64,000 nt of DNA from the NCBI RefSeq assembly GCF_000512585.2, contig NC_089241.1:1922001-1986000 (forward strand), given 5' to 3'. The translations under genes were made by a program, and so were the position numbers. Within the stretch, counting starts at the first letter, position 1. Every line of letters starts with the position of its first letter. Origin of the DNA: Kwoniella bestiolae CBS 10118 (taxonomy: Eukaryota > Basidiomycota > Tremellomycetes > Tremellales > Cryptococcaceae). Positions 48,058 to 57,554 of the stretch are shown one piece after another. The notes below the pieces were generated by a model that was given only the letters and a program-made list of their open reading frames with translations, was not told the origin of the DNA and did not search any database.

Positions 48058-48341
48058 ATTGTGAAGCAGCGTAGCACAAATTGACTTATCACTATCGTAA
48101 ATTTCGTTTTCATCATGAAACGTATTATAACACCTCGTGGTTCAGCCCAAAAATATCAACATCTCATCGAAAAGCTCCTTTCATACTTCCGTCAGATCAA
48201 AACAAAGGATTGTCATTGCGAGTAAGTCTATCGGTGCTTGGACGATGTGATGATGACTTGGTCTGATCATGGCAATGTAAGGCATTCATCGATCATCGTT
48301 TTGGAGCTGCCTTACAAACGCAAGCTAAGCGCTTTCTGAAA

Positions 48342-51300
48342 ATGGAAAACAAGATCAAACCCCAACCTCGTGTCTCTACAGCGAACTTGAGTGCTGGATT
48401 GGCGCCGGGGACTTATAGTGCTGCCGGTGGGACGCCCAGCTGGCGGAGTGGTCCAAGTCCATCGTATGTGTGCAACATCCTATCGATACGCAACCCCCAT
48501 ACTAACATGCTCTTAGTCCAACTCCTCCCATAGCAGGTATGACTCCTACGACGCCTCTGCCTCCCCCAACCAATGTAGTACCTCGAGCGCTCACTGAACG
48601 CGAGAGTCAACTGGTGAAACATCTTAGTCGCCTTCAATTCGTGAGTATATTCTGCACTTCCAACACCCATGCTGACTTTATGATACAGTTCTTAGCTACT
48701 GCACCCACAAGATGGATGGGGGGAGACGATAGCTCGGTGAAATCTGTAATTCCACTTTTTTCTCCCACGAAGTGACACCTGCTCATTCACCTTGCTAGAC
48801 TTCACCTTTTCATTCTACATCCCTGGCATCTCCTCATCCCAACCTCAACCGATTTTTGTTGCCTAATGGAGAACATGTAGCCTGTGTGTTCTGGAACGGG
48901 CTTTATCACATTACAGGTACTGATATAGGTAAGCCAGAACTTTTATGTGAGGCCTCATATCCTGACATGCTTTAGTTCGAGCTCTTGTGTTCCGTTTTGA
49001 AGCTTTCTCAAGGCCTGTGAGGAATATGAAGAAGTGCGTTTGTTGCCTCCAGATGTTGCCTGTTATGAAGCTCACACAAGCTGGCAGATTCGAAGAAGGT
49101 GTTTTCTCTGATCTCCGAAACCTCAAGCCTGGTACAGACGCTTGCCTGGAAGAACCGAAGTGAGCTTAAACAGTGAATTCTGGACCGTGTGACCTGATAA
49201 CAAACTTTCCAGATCACCATTCCTGGATCTCCTTTTTCGAAATGGCTGCATTCGTACACAGAAGAAAGTAAGTCTCGAAATACAAATACGTGAAAGGTAT
49301 CTAACATTTTCATTCCGCAGCAAAAAGTAAGTCGACCATGCTGTCTCATAAGGGATCACTCATAGAACGTTTTTACCTTCTTGTGGTCTATAGGTCTTCT
49401 ACTGGTGAGTTGTCAATATGTGATGCGCTTGCCGTTGCTTATGTCTACTGACATAGGTTCTCCGTACCGCATGATCGCTTATTCCTGGACGCGCTTGAAA
49501 GGGATCTCAAGAGGGAGAAAATGGGGCTGGAGCCTACAACTATAGTAGTTGGCGAGCCAGCGAGGAGCTTCCGGTAAGAGAAGTGTTTGACGGAGATTCC
49601 CCTCGCTGACTGACCTCCCCTTCAGTTATGATCCCAAACGTAGCTTGTTCGAACAATTTGCTGGCAAACAACCAGGTCTCGAGGAGTCCATCAACCCAGT
49701 AAGCATTGACGAAGCACACGGTGTTGACACGCTAATCTTTCTACGTAGAATCCGCGAGTTATCGATTCAGCAATCGATACTGTGACGATATCACAAGATC
49801 ATACTCTAGAGAGATCTCCTCCCATAGGCGAAGGAGGACGCTTTTCTCCCGACACGAAGATCCAAAACGTGACTAAGGAAAATCACAATACGCCGTCCTC
49901 TGCTCAATCGACACACCATTTCAATCAAGGTGCTGATAGAGATCTGCTGGAAAGCCAGAGCAATGCAAACACAGTCCTCTTTTCTCGTTCATTGCTCAAG
50001 GGTAGCCCTGCATATAAACAAGGACGTAGAAAGTCGTCTCGAGAGAAAAAGCCCCGACAACACCGAGCTGATACTGCGACCACAAATTATGATACTGGTG
50101 ATGACGAAAGCGGTTCGGACAGCGAAAGATTACATCGATCGGAGTATTCATTTCCACTCGCTGGAGACGAAGCTTCCATGTCGTCGTCAAATTTCATTCC
50201 GCCTCCACCGATCTTTCCTAATACTCGAGCATCGCCTGTAAACTTCAATTCTCCCAGGCCAGCTCAGTCAGGACAGCTTGGCCATCCCTCACCTTCTTCA
50301 AATCTCCTCCCGCTCTCCAACACGATTCCTCCTACCAGGGCGCATCCAGGTTCTTGGTCTTCAAACTTTGTTCACGTAATACCCAACGATAGGACGGCGC
50401 CATCTTCATCATATCCCCATCTCGCCGCGAGTCAAGGAGCGATCGCTTCTGCTATCCCCGGATCACTCGGTGTAACCAATGCACCTGCCAAAGGGTTCAG
50501 CTGCCCATTGCTGTCATGCGGCCGTCTGTTCAAGCGGCTTGAACATCTGAAACGACATGTTCGAACTCATACACAAGAAAGACCGTATGAATGCACTCGA
50601 TGCGCCAAAAGGTTCAGTAGGAGCGACAATCTCACTCAGCACATCAAAACACACGAAAAGGCAGATCGGGGAGAGAGGATGAAGACTGAAGCCTCCGAAA
50701 GCACCGAAGACGATATAGCCATACTTTTAGAGGCAGAGGTCGACGCGATGGCTGCCAGAGAGAATAGAGGATTTTCAGCATCCATGAACTCCACAGTCAA
50801 TGCAGAACATCTATATGGGTTGAATTATGGGGAAGTTTCGACAAGTCTACAAGGTATGTCTCTCTACTGCACGTATATAGATCACGTACTCACATCCCGC
50901 GGTGCTTTAGGTCATTTCAGTCCAGCTCGGCTTCCTATGTTGCCTCCATCGTTTTCTGGTGTAAACGAATATGGGGAAAACTTACAATCTCACATCCAAG
51001 CAGATCGCCCTCAGACAGTTCGACCGGACTGGACTTCTACCATGACAAATTCAGTCCCGACCATATCAGGTCACGTCGCAGAGAGTGCGTTTGTAAACAA
51101 GCGACATCGATCTATGACCCCCAATTTACCTCTGTCTGGGCGAACATCAATAACCGAACCTCATGTCCCCCATTATTCACCATCTTCCTATCTCAGTACT
51201 TCACGCTTTCATCCGTACGCCCCTTCGACTGTGAATCAAGGACTTCCTCCGTTTACTCGTGCTGCATCCCTCGATCCTTCAGCTTTATTGAGCCGAACGC

Positions 51301-51557
51301 CAATATATGATGATGGCTTACCCATCGACCAAAGCTCACAACATCCGTTGCACAACACATCTAAGGAATCAAATCGGTTTGCCTCGTTTTCGACGGCAGA
51401 AAATGTCAATCATGCCAATCACCCTCAATCGTATGGTCTAGCTGACTTGATTTCGGAAACAAACGAAATGGTACCATCTACTCAGACTCGTTTCGATGGC
51501 GTACACTCGAATGAGCAATCAAAGGAGAAAGAGCAGAACGACTGGACAGAATATTAA
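48342..51557 (+). CDS. STE12: STE12-type homeodomain-like and C2H2 zinc-finger transcription factor
   Basis: A transcription factor of pheromone/filamentation responses, in the MAT locus of Cryptococcus. The chosen start is the ATG at 48342 (AAAATGG context). The STE DNA-binding domain is spread over small exons: LTERESQLVKHLSRLQF, FLATAPTRWMGGDD, NRFLLPNGEHVACVFWNGLY, ITGTDIVRALVFRFEAFSRP, SPFLDLLFRNGCIRTQKK, VFYWFSVPHDRLFLDALERD. A long disordered region follows. Two C2H2 fingers come next (CPLLSCGRLFKRLEHLKRHV with HTQERPYECTRCAKRFSRSD, then NLTQHIKTH), the basidiomycete STE12 layout. An in-frame GTATGT...TTTAG intron of about 60 bases near 50853-50910 probably needs removing. The end is DWTEY at 51557. 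It is convergent with REI1. Confidence 0.93.
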
Positions 51558-51660
51558 GTAAAAGAATAGCGCTAATGAAATGGTGAGATCAATTTTATAG
51601 TAATCGTATATGCATGATACATCTGAATATCCCAAGCGGCAAGGCCTGTTTGCGTTTTTG

Positions 51661-53158
51661 TTATTGTACTGCAAGAAGACACGTCTGTCAACGTCGACGC
51701 CATACGACAGGATGCAAAGAAACCAGGACTCACGCAAAGGATCTCTGAAATCTGAAAATTACGCAAGAAGGCTCATCAGCGGATAGCCCATACATCAGCA
51801 CTTATGAAACCATAAAAACTCACGCTTCTGGTTGTTATGTGTGAAACCCACTCGGGTTTTGAATTGTTCTCTATACTTCTGATCCTTGAAAGATCTCCCT
51901 TGCCGTTTAGCCCACTTGGCTTCACCAGCATTGCGAGCTTTCATCAGCTCTTGACCACGTCCGAAAGCTCCATGGCCACCTGCGACGGGCACTAGAGCGA
52001 GTGAGGGATCCGCCAACCGCTGGCGGACGAGCGCAACTTTGGATGCAGCGACAGAAGAAGAGGTATCATGCGGTACGACAGGGCGAAGACGTTGAGAGTA
52101 GTATACTTTGAGAGATCGATGACCCAGAGTGCGGCCAGATGGTAACATGAGTGACATCCCGTCCGGTGCGATAGCCATTTGACGTCGACTCGTGTTCTAG
52201 GGGAATGTTCAGTTTAATGTAAAAGACAGTGACAACTCACCTTCTCCATCACTTCCTGCTCATCACCAGAATGTGATACACTCTCATCCAAATCTTCCCA
52301 GTCTGATTCTACCGAACCTTCCGATCCTTCCGAGCCAGTGAAATCATAGAAATCCGCCAACTCTGCTCTATCCTCGTCGGTCTCGTAAGCAATTTTACAA
52401 TGTGCTTTATCAATCATATGTTTTCTGACCGCTTCTAAACTTCCAAACTCTCTACCACCGTTAGGACAGAAGAGACAAAGATTTCCAATCGCAACCTTTT
52501 CGCCTAAATAAGCTAGAAGACCTGAACGATCGAGTAAGATGTCTTGATCTGGTATAAAGAAGCTATGAGATTTGGTCATGTGCTTGATATTGTCCTCGAC
52601 TGAAGCTTGACTGCATGAGCAAAAAAGACAATCGGTAGGCTGAATTCGTCGACGAGCTTTAGCGATCCGCGCAGAGAAATCACCCTCTCCTTCATCGTCG
52701 CTGCCTTGGTCAGAAGATGATTCCGGGTTGATCGCGATCTCTTCAGACGGTTCATCATTCGTGTGGGTATCAGGCTGGTAAGAGCGAAGTGACTGCGGCT
52801 CGAGCGGAGAGGATGTGAAGTGCGAAGTTGACTGCTGTGCTTCCCTGTCGCGATGCTTTTTGGATTGAATATGTGATCGAAAAGCGTTTTCAGACGAGAA
52901 GTTTTTACTGCAAAGTCAGCGGGAAGCTAAACGAGTTGACACTTACTTGCAGGAAGTACATGATAAGCTTCTCGGATCCGTTCTAACAGCATTCTGTTCC
53001 CTTCTTTCCAACACCTTTTCGTTGAATGATTCAGCTGCTACTGGCGGTAGATTGGCCACTCGACGTTTCATGTTGTACCTATGCCAGTCGGTTGAGAAAT
53101 GAGATCGCTGCTCGGCAGCTGTCTCGAAGGCGACCCTACAGGAGATACAGGTGAACAT
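51661..53158 (-). CDS. REI1: Pre-60S ribosome maturation factor REI1 (ZNF622-like)
   Basis: A cytoplasmic zinc-finger protein that helps release ARX1/ALB1 from pre-60S particles. It starts at 53158 with a finger FTCISCRVAFETAAEQRSHF followed by STDWHRYNMKRRVANLPPV, the family hallmark. A second finger is split by an intron (LSCTSCK, then KNFSSENAFRSHIQSKKH). Two more Cys/His modules follow (DCLFCSCSQASVEDNIKHM; LCLFCPNGGREFGSLEAVRK with HMIDKAHCKI). An acidic region precedes the C-terminal block LPSGRTLGHRSLKVYYSQRL. Two final introns give FKTRVGFTHNNQKHFRDPLL followed by Q and a stop at 51661. Those two small 3' exons are inferred from consensus sites and the conserved ending. It shares a promoter with DBP10. 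Confidence 0.93.
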
Positions 53159-53529
53159 GATGGCTTGTATTTGTTTATGATATTTTTTTGTTTGGATATA
53201 TGGACGTAATGAGAAGACGAGATGTTGACGATGAATTGTTATTGACTGTTACTACACTACACTGTATCACTCACTCCATCACTGATCGATTATCAATAAA
53301 TTTCAGCTAACATCACTGTAGAACTAGGTATTATGTAATTAAAATCTTGGTCAACCACGTGTCAGCATCTTTGAGTCACGTGATTTGCCAAAAGATGAGA
53401 TAACTAACAATCAACATGTACACTTTGCCAGATTTTATCACTCGATCCACTTACTCTACATATTCACCCATCTATCGCATCACAGCAGCATTATCAAGTC
53501 ATAATACCTCATTGAAGTGTTAGGCCAAA
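53159..53529. promoter_or_regulatory. Divergent promoter of REI1 and DBP10 with paired E-boxes
   Basis: A 371-base gap. CACGTG occurs at 53356-53361 and again at 53377-53382, the second inside the palindrome TCACGTGA. The spacing is exactly 21 bases start to start. Both flanking genes act in 60S ribosome biogenesis, so co-regulation by a bHLH or Cbf1-type factor is plausible. Confidence 0.55.
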
Positions 53530-56130
53530 ATGGATCAGGCAGCTATAGAACCCTCCTGGGCAGAACAGTCTCTGGGCGAAGTGGCTAAATCAACAAAATC
53601 AAAAGGTCCAGGATCGCAATGGCAAGCCTTGAGTGAGTAGTCGTTGCTGGCTTGCTTCCATCTCCCTCACACTGACTTGATGAACACATAGACGTGGGAC
53701 CAGACCTCGTCAGATCTTTGCTGCTGCGAAAATTCAAAAATCCTACCCCTATCCAGCGGGCCAGTATTCCGGGTGCTTTATCTGCTCCTCCGCGCGATAT
53801 CCTTGCTATGGCCCGTACAGGCTCCGGAAAGACACTCGGATATCTCATTCCATTGCTCGAACGTCTTGGATCAGCTCATCAGTCGTCTCCAAGCCCTCGG
53901 GCTTTAATCCTGTGTCCGAGTCGAGAATTAGCTATGCAGATCTTGACGGTCGGTAAAGATCTGGCCAGAGGAATGGTCAAGGGAAAGGGAAAGGAAATGG
54001 AGAATCTCAAGTGGGCGCTGATTATGGGAGGTGAGAGTATGGAGGCGCAATTCGAGAAAATGTCGAACAACCCAGATATGTGAGTCCCCTTTTCCGCTAG
54101 CATGAGCTGACTTGATAGCATAATTGCCACACCAGGTCGATTCTTGCATTTATTGGTGGAAATGCAGTTTGATCTACGACACCTTCAAATGGTGATCTAT
54201 GATGAAGCTGACAGGTGAGTTCTTGCTTATTCGAGTGAGGGCTGATGAAAGATTATTCGAAATGGGATTCGATGTGCAGTTGCGAGAAATCCTGAGTCGC
54301 CTACCGTCCACTCGGCAAAATTTACTCTTTTCTGCCACGCTACCTTCGTCGGTCGCTGAATTCGCCAAAGCTGGATTGGTCAATCCGCTGCTCATTCGAT
54401 TAGATACAGAGCACAAGATTAGCCCTGATTTAGATTTGCGTTTCTTGTCCGTCAAGCCCACGGAAAAGGATGCTGGTCTTCTGGTCCTTCTAAGAGACGC
54501 CATCAACATCTCAAATGCCGGCGAAGATGCTATGCGGCCTCAAGCGATTGTATTTGTGTCGACTAAACACCACGTCGACTATGTATCAGAATTACTCAAA
54601 GCGGCTGGATATCGCACCTCCCACATCTACAGCTCCTTGGACCAGGTTGCTCGACAACAGCAATTACATCACTTTCGAAAACGCTTGACCGATGTCTTGG
54701 TCGTGACTGATGTCGCTGCACGAGGTCTAGATATCCCTGTCATGGATCATGTCATCAATTACGATTTCCCGCCTGGCCCCAGAGTATTTGTACATCGTGT
54801 CGGTAGAACTGCACGAGCAGGCAGGAAAGGGACCGCTTGGTCGCTAGTGGTTCGAGACGATTGGCCGTATCTCTACGATCTGCAGACTTTCTTAGGTATC
54901 TCAAGAATGGGTAACGACGCCGATATGCTCAAGGCCTTCCCTCAAGATAACATCAGTGAAAATGTAGAATACATCTTATCAAGCCTAGATGAAATTGCTC
55001 CCCATCTAATAGCTCACCGAGAAGTCATGCGCAAGGGCCAAGCTATGTTCGAAAGGTCACGCGGCAAGGCATCTGCAAGCTCATATCGCAAAGCGAAATC
55101 TCTAGGTCAAATTCTCGGTGGCCAGTCCTTCACCTTACCTACCGACTCCAGCTTTGGTAGTCCTGCCAATGCATCTGAAGTCATCGCCAGAGACCGTCTG
55201 GTCGCATCTTTGGCGACTTACGCACCAAACGAGACGATATTCGAGCTAGGCAAACGCGGAGAAACAGACAGCTCTGTACTGATGAAGAAACGTCGCAAAC
55301 TGGTTGACAATCGTAGAAAGGCCTCTATGCGAGAGGACAATCCGGTCGATGTGGATGACAGTTCAAGGAAATCAAATGCTACCGACGCATCGATGGTGAG
55401 TCTGCTGCTTTACTTCAATCGAATGTGAAGAACTAAGACTGAGATTCCTAGACGAAATCCTTTCGAGATCCCACTTTTTTTATGGATCACTCCCAAAATG
55501 GTGCCGCCTCGGAACGAGGGTGAGTGCACGACGCGGAGGACCATGCTTACTTCTTGCCAGTTATTCCTTGAAAAGCGGTGCCTCACTGCCAGAAGCTCTC
55601 TCAGCGTCAACCATTGACATGACAGCTGACGAGGGGTCAGGCACAAAAGCTCAGAAAGCCAGTCAGCTTAGCTGGGATCGAAAGAAACGTAAATTCATAA
55701 AGCCTACTGTCGGTTCCGACAACAAGAAGATGATCCGGTCAGAGAGCGGATCTCTTCTTCCAGCATCGTACAGCGCGGGCAAATACCATGCTTGGAAGTC
55801 TCGCAAACGTCTGGTCCCTGCTAGAGATCCTCAAAGTAGTTCCAAACCAGATGACAAAGCGGAGCCGAGCGCATCGGCCCGTTCAAAAGCTTCAGGTGAG
55901 AAGCAACATCCTCGCGATTATGCTCTTTTAGCTGATTCCGCAGATCCAGGGTCCAAAGCGCACTCAAGTCATGGCAATGGACTGCTGTCTGCCCAAATCA
56001 TTCGCCGACAGCGGCAACAGAAATCAAAGGTACGTGATATCAGGTGGTCGGTGAGCTCGGCTTATATTGATTGTATACGCAGCGTAAAGAGAAATCAAAT
56101 CGTCCTTCTCATCAAACGAGAAAGCGTTAA
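53530..56130 (+). CDS. DBP10: DEAD-box RNA helicase DBP10 (DDX54)
   Basis: A nucleolar ATP-dependent RNA helicase of 60S subunit assembly. It starts at 53530 (MDQAAIEPSWAEQSLGEVAK). Motifs are in order: Q-motif region FKNPTPIQRASIP, motif I MARTGSGKT, PSRELAMQ, TPGRFLH, DEAD in VIYDEADR (an intron follows directly before LFEMGF), SAT in LFSATLP, then the C-terminal lobe IVFVSTKHHVDYV, VVTDVAARGLDIP, and VHRVGRTARAGRKG. After the core comes the DBP10-type extension (FERSRGKASASSYRKAKSLG, then basic KKRRKLVDNRRKASMRE). The last exon, after an intron at 56030-56082, encodes RKEKSNRPSHQTRKR and stops at 56130. It is complete, with about 6 exons. Confidence 0.95.
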
Positions 56131-56452
56131 GATCCTTTGCCCCTCCCGCTATTCAGAGAGTCCCATCTTCTAAGTACACAAGACGCATATATCCAGCTCA
56201 ACAATTAGCAGCTCAACCCATTCCGCATCTGATAAATAATCTCGATCTATCAACGCAACCAATCACATGTACACAAGATAAACTTGCATGAAAACTATAT
56301 ATATATATGACTTTCCCGACATTCCGATGTTAAGATGCTCCTATTGCTCCCACTCGTGAGTCGCATCGCCTAGGGTGTACATGGTGAATCATCAGCAATG
56401 GAAAACGGAGAGACAATCGGGCAAAGATGTTACCCACCATTCAGAGGCGCAA
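56131..56452. other. Convergent gap between DBP10 and the MF pheromone gene
   Basis: Contains a short (AT) run (TATATATATAT near 56297) and the 3' region of both genes. No gene seen. Confidence 0.45.
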
Positions 56453-56572
56453 TCAAGCAACGACGCACATGGCGACAGGACCACCTGGGTGGTTCTCGCT
56501 GTCTCGGGGAGCCTCGGAGGTTTGAGCGGCAGAAGCAGCGAAGTTGTTGAAGATAGCGGTGAAAGCGTCCAT
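56453..56572 (-). CDS. Lipopeptide mating pheromone precursor (MF)
   Basis: A 39-residue precursor of a secreted farnesylated pheromone, the ligand class sensed by STE3. The ATG is at 56572 (MDAFTAIFNNFAASAAQ). It resembles Cryptococcus MF pheromone precursors: the MDAFTAIF start, the acidic processing region SEAPRDSENHPGG, and the C-terminal CaaX box CVVA directed to farnesylation, proteolysis and methylation. The mature peptide probably begins shortly after an upstream processing site such as the N/H-P region; its exact boundary cannot be read from sequence. A longer in-frame open frame extends upstream to 56917, but that is promoter and leader. A TATA box and a dense array of candidate response elements lie upstream. 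Only one copy was found in this window. Confidence 0.93.
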   Translation of the reverse strand: MDAFTAIFNNFAASAAQTSEAPRDSENHPGGPVAMCVVA

Positions 56573-56694
56573 TGTAATGGTAGTTGTTTGGTTTGGTTGG
56601 TTTGGGGGAGAGTTTGGAAGGTTTGGTTGTAATGTGTTTAATGTGGTTGTGTTGGTTGAAAGAAAGAAGAGAGAATCGACGTTGGATAGAGGGG

Positions 56695-56702
56695 TATTTA
56701 TA
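56695..56702 (-). promoter_or_regulatory. TATA box of MF (TATAAATA)
   Basis: TATTTATA on the plus strand reads TATAAATA on the MF strand, 123 bases upstream of its ATG. It sits between the start codon and the first response element at 56763. Position and sequence fit a strong inducible promoter. Confidence 0.65.
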
Positions 56703-56762
56703 CCTTTTTTCTCAAGTCTTAAAGAAATCATTGTCGGGTGGATCATACGGTCGTAAGTTGGA

Positions 56763-57546
56763 GAACAATAAGAGATTTGGGACGGAGATGCCGAGCCGAG
56801 AATACCCCAATGAAGAGGGAGGTCTATTGTTCTTTTTGCCGAGGGCGGTAGAACAATAAGAATACATCGATCCGAGGACTTGGCGAGAATCATTTGAAAC
56901 GGGGACAACACTTTCATTCTTACTGAAATCTTATTGTACTCTGAGAAAGAACAATAGGATAAAGAGACGATGACCGAGGGACGAGGGCGGTAGATGAAGG
57001 AACCCGCTCCGCTCGGATAGCCACTTTACGCTAAATCCAGTCCGTCCATGGGCTAGATCCGTTTCATGTTTTGTCTTGAGCATTTTTATTGTTCATCTCT
57101 TATTGTTCTTCATCATTGTTGAGAACGAATGACGGATGTAAAAATACGAACAATAGACGAAATGGGAGAACAATAGGAAATACCAAAAGTACTGTTGTTG
57201 TATCCTTGTTCCTGATCGACCTCCACTTCTCCACTACGAACGCCATGAAACCAGACTAAAATACTCTTTTTGTTCAATTTCTATTGTTCTGCATACATAC
57301 AATGTAACGCATATCCTCATTCACCAAGGAGATAACGATGTGAATGCATGCATGTGCACGTTCATATTGAACAAAAAGAAGTAAGACCACCTCGTTTCAT
57401 GTACAATAGAATATAACCGTTCCTCATCTCCGCCATTCCCATCGTCACCTCGAAAGGATGTATTGTTCTCTCCAATCCATCGGCCGACTAGATGTTCACG
57501 GCTCTACAGACGTTGTTCAGCTCGGCCGGCGAAAGTAGAACAATAG
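56763..57546. promoter_or_regulatory. Cluster of eleven GAACAATA-type elements
   Basis: Exact GAACAATA or its reverse complement TATTGTTC begins at about 56763, 56825, 56851, 56949, 57087, 57101, 57148, 57168, 57282, 57461 and 57538. Relaxed forms are TTATTGTAC at ~56931 and TACAATAG at ~57402. Both orientations occur. Most copies read G/A-GAACAATA-G/A, so the consensus is about GAACAATAG. Chance would give roughly two such octamers in the entire window. The core is typical of HMG-box/SOX-like binding, and MAT-regulated HMG factors control pheromone genes in basidiomycetes. Binding is inferred. Confidence 0.8.
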
Positions 57547-57554
57547 AGAATAAC

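Larger units (their letters stand above)
47694..48341. promoter_or_regulatory. Shared divergent promoter of STE3 and STE12
   Basis: A 648-base region between two pheromone-pathway start codons. It holds two GAACAATA elements, a CCACGTGG palindrome at ~47850, and two strong dyads (listed separately). ACAAAGGA near 48204 resembles HMG-type pheromone elements known in smut fungi. Short frames here have no support. Confidence 0.65.
56573..57554 (-). promoter_or_regulatory. MF upstream region rich in pheromone-type elements
   Basis: A 982-base gap between the MF start and the UBP6 stop, with no gene. The first ~120 bases are a G/T-rich leader (GGTTTGGTTGG type, plus strand). Beyond the TATA element it is dominated by the repeated GAACAATA/TATTGTTC sites described separately. 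Confidence 0.8.

Noticed and set aside
48114..48224. Short plus-strand frame MKRIITPRG... before STE12
   Set aside because: It ends at a stop after 36 codons and has no clean splice into the STE12 frame; a small upstream frame in the leader is possible, but unsupported.
56573..56917. N-terminal extension of the pheromone frame (up to 154 codons)
   Set aside because: It crosses the TATA element and a GAACAATA site, has no conserved features, and pheromone precursors of this class are about 40 residues long.
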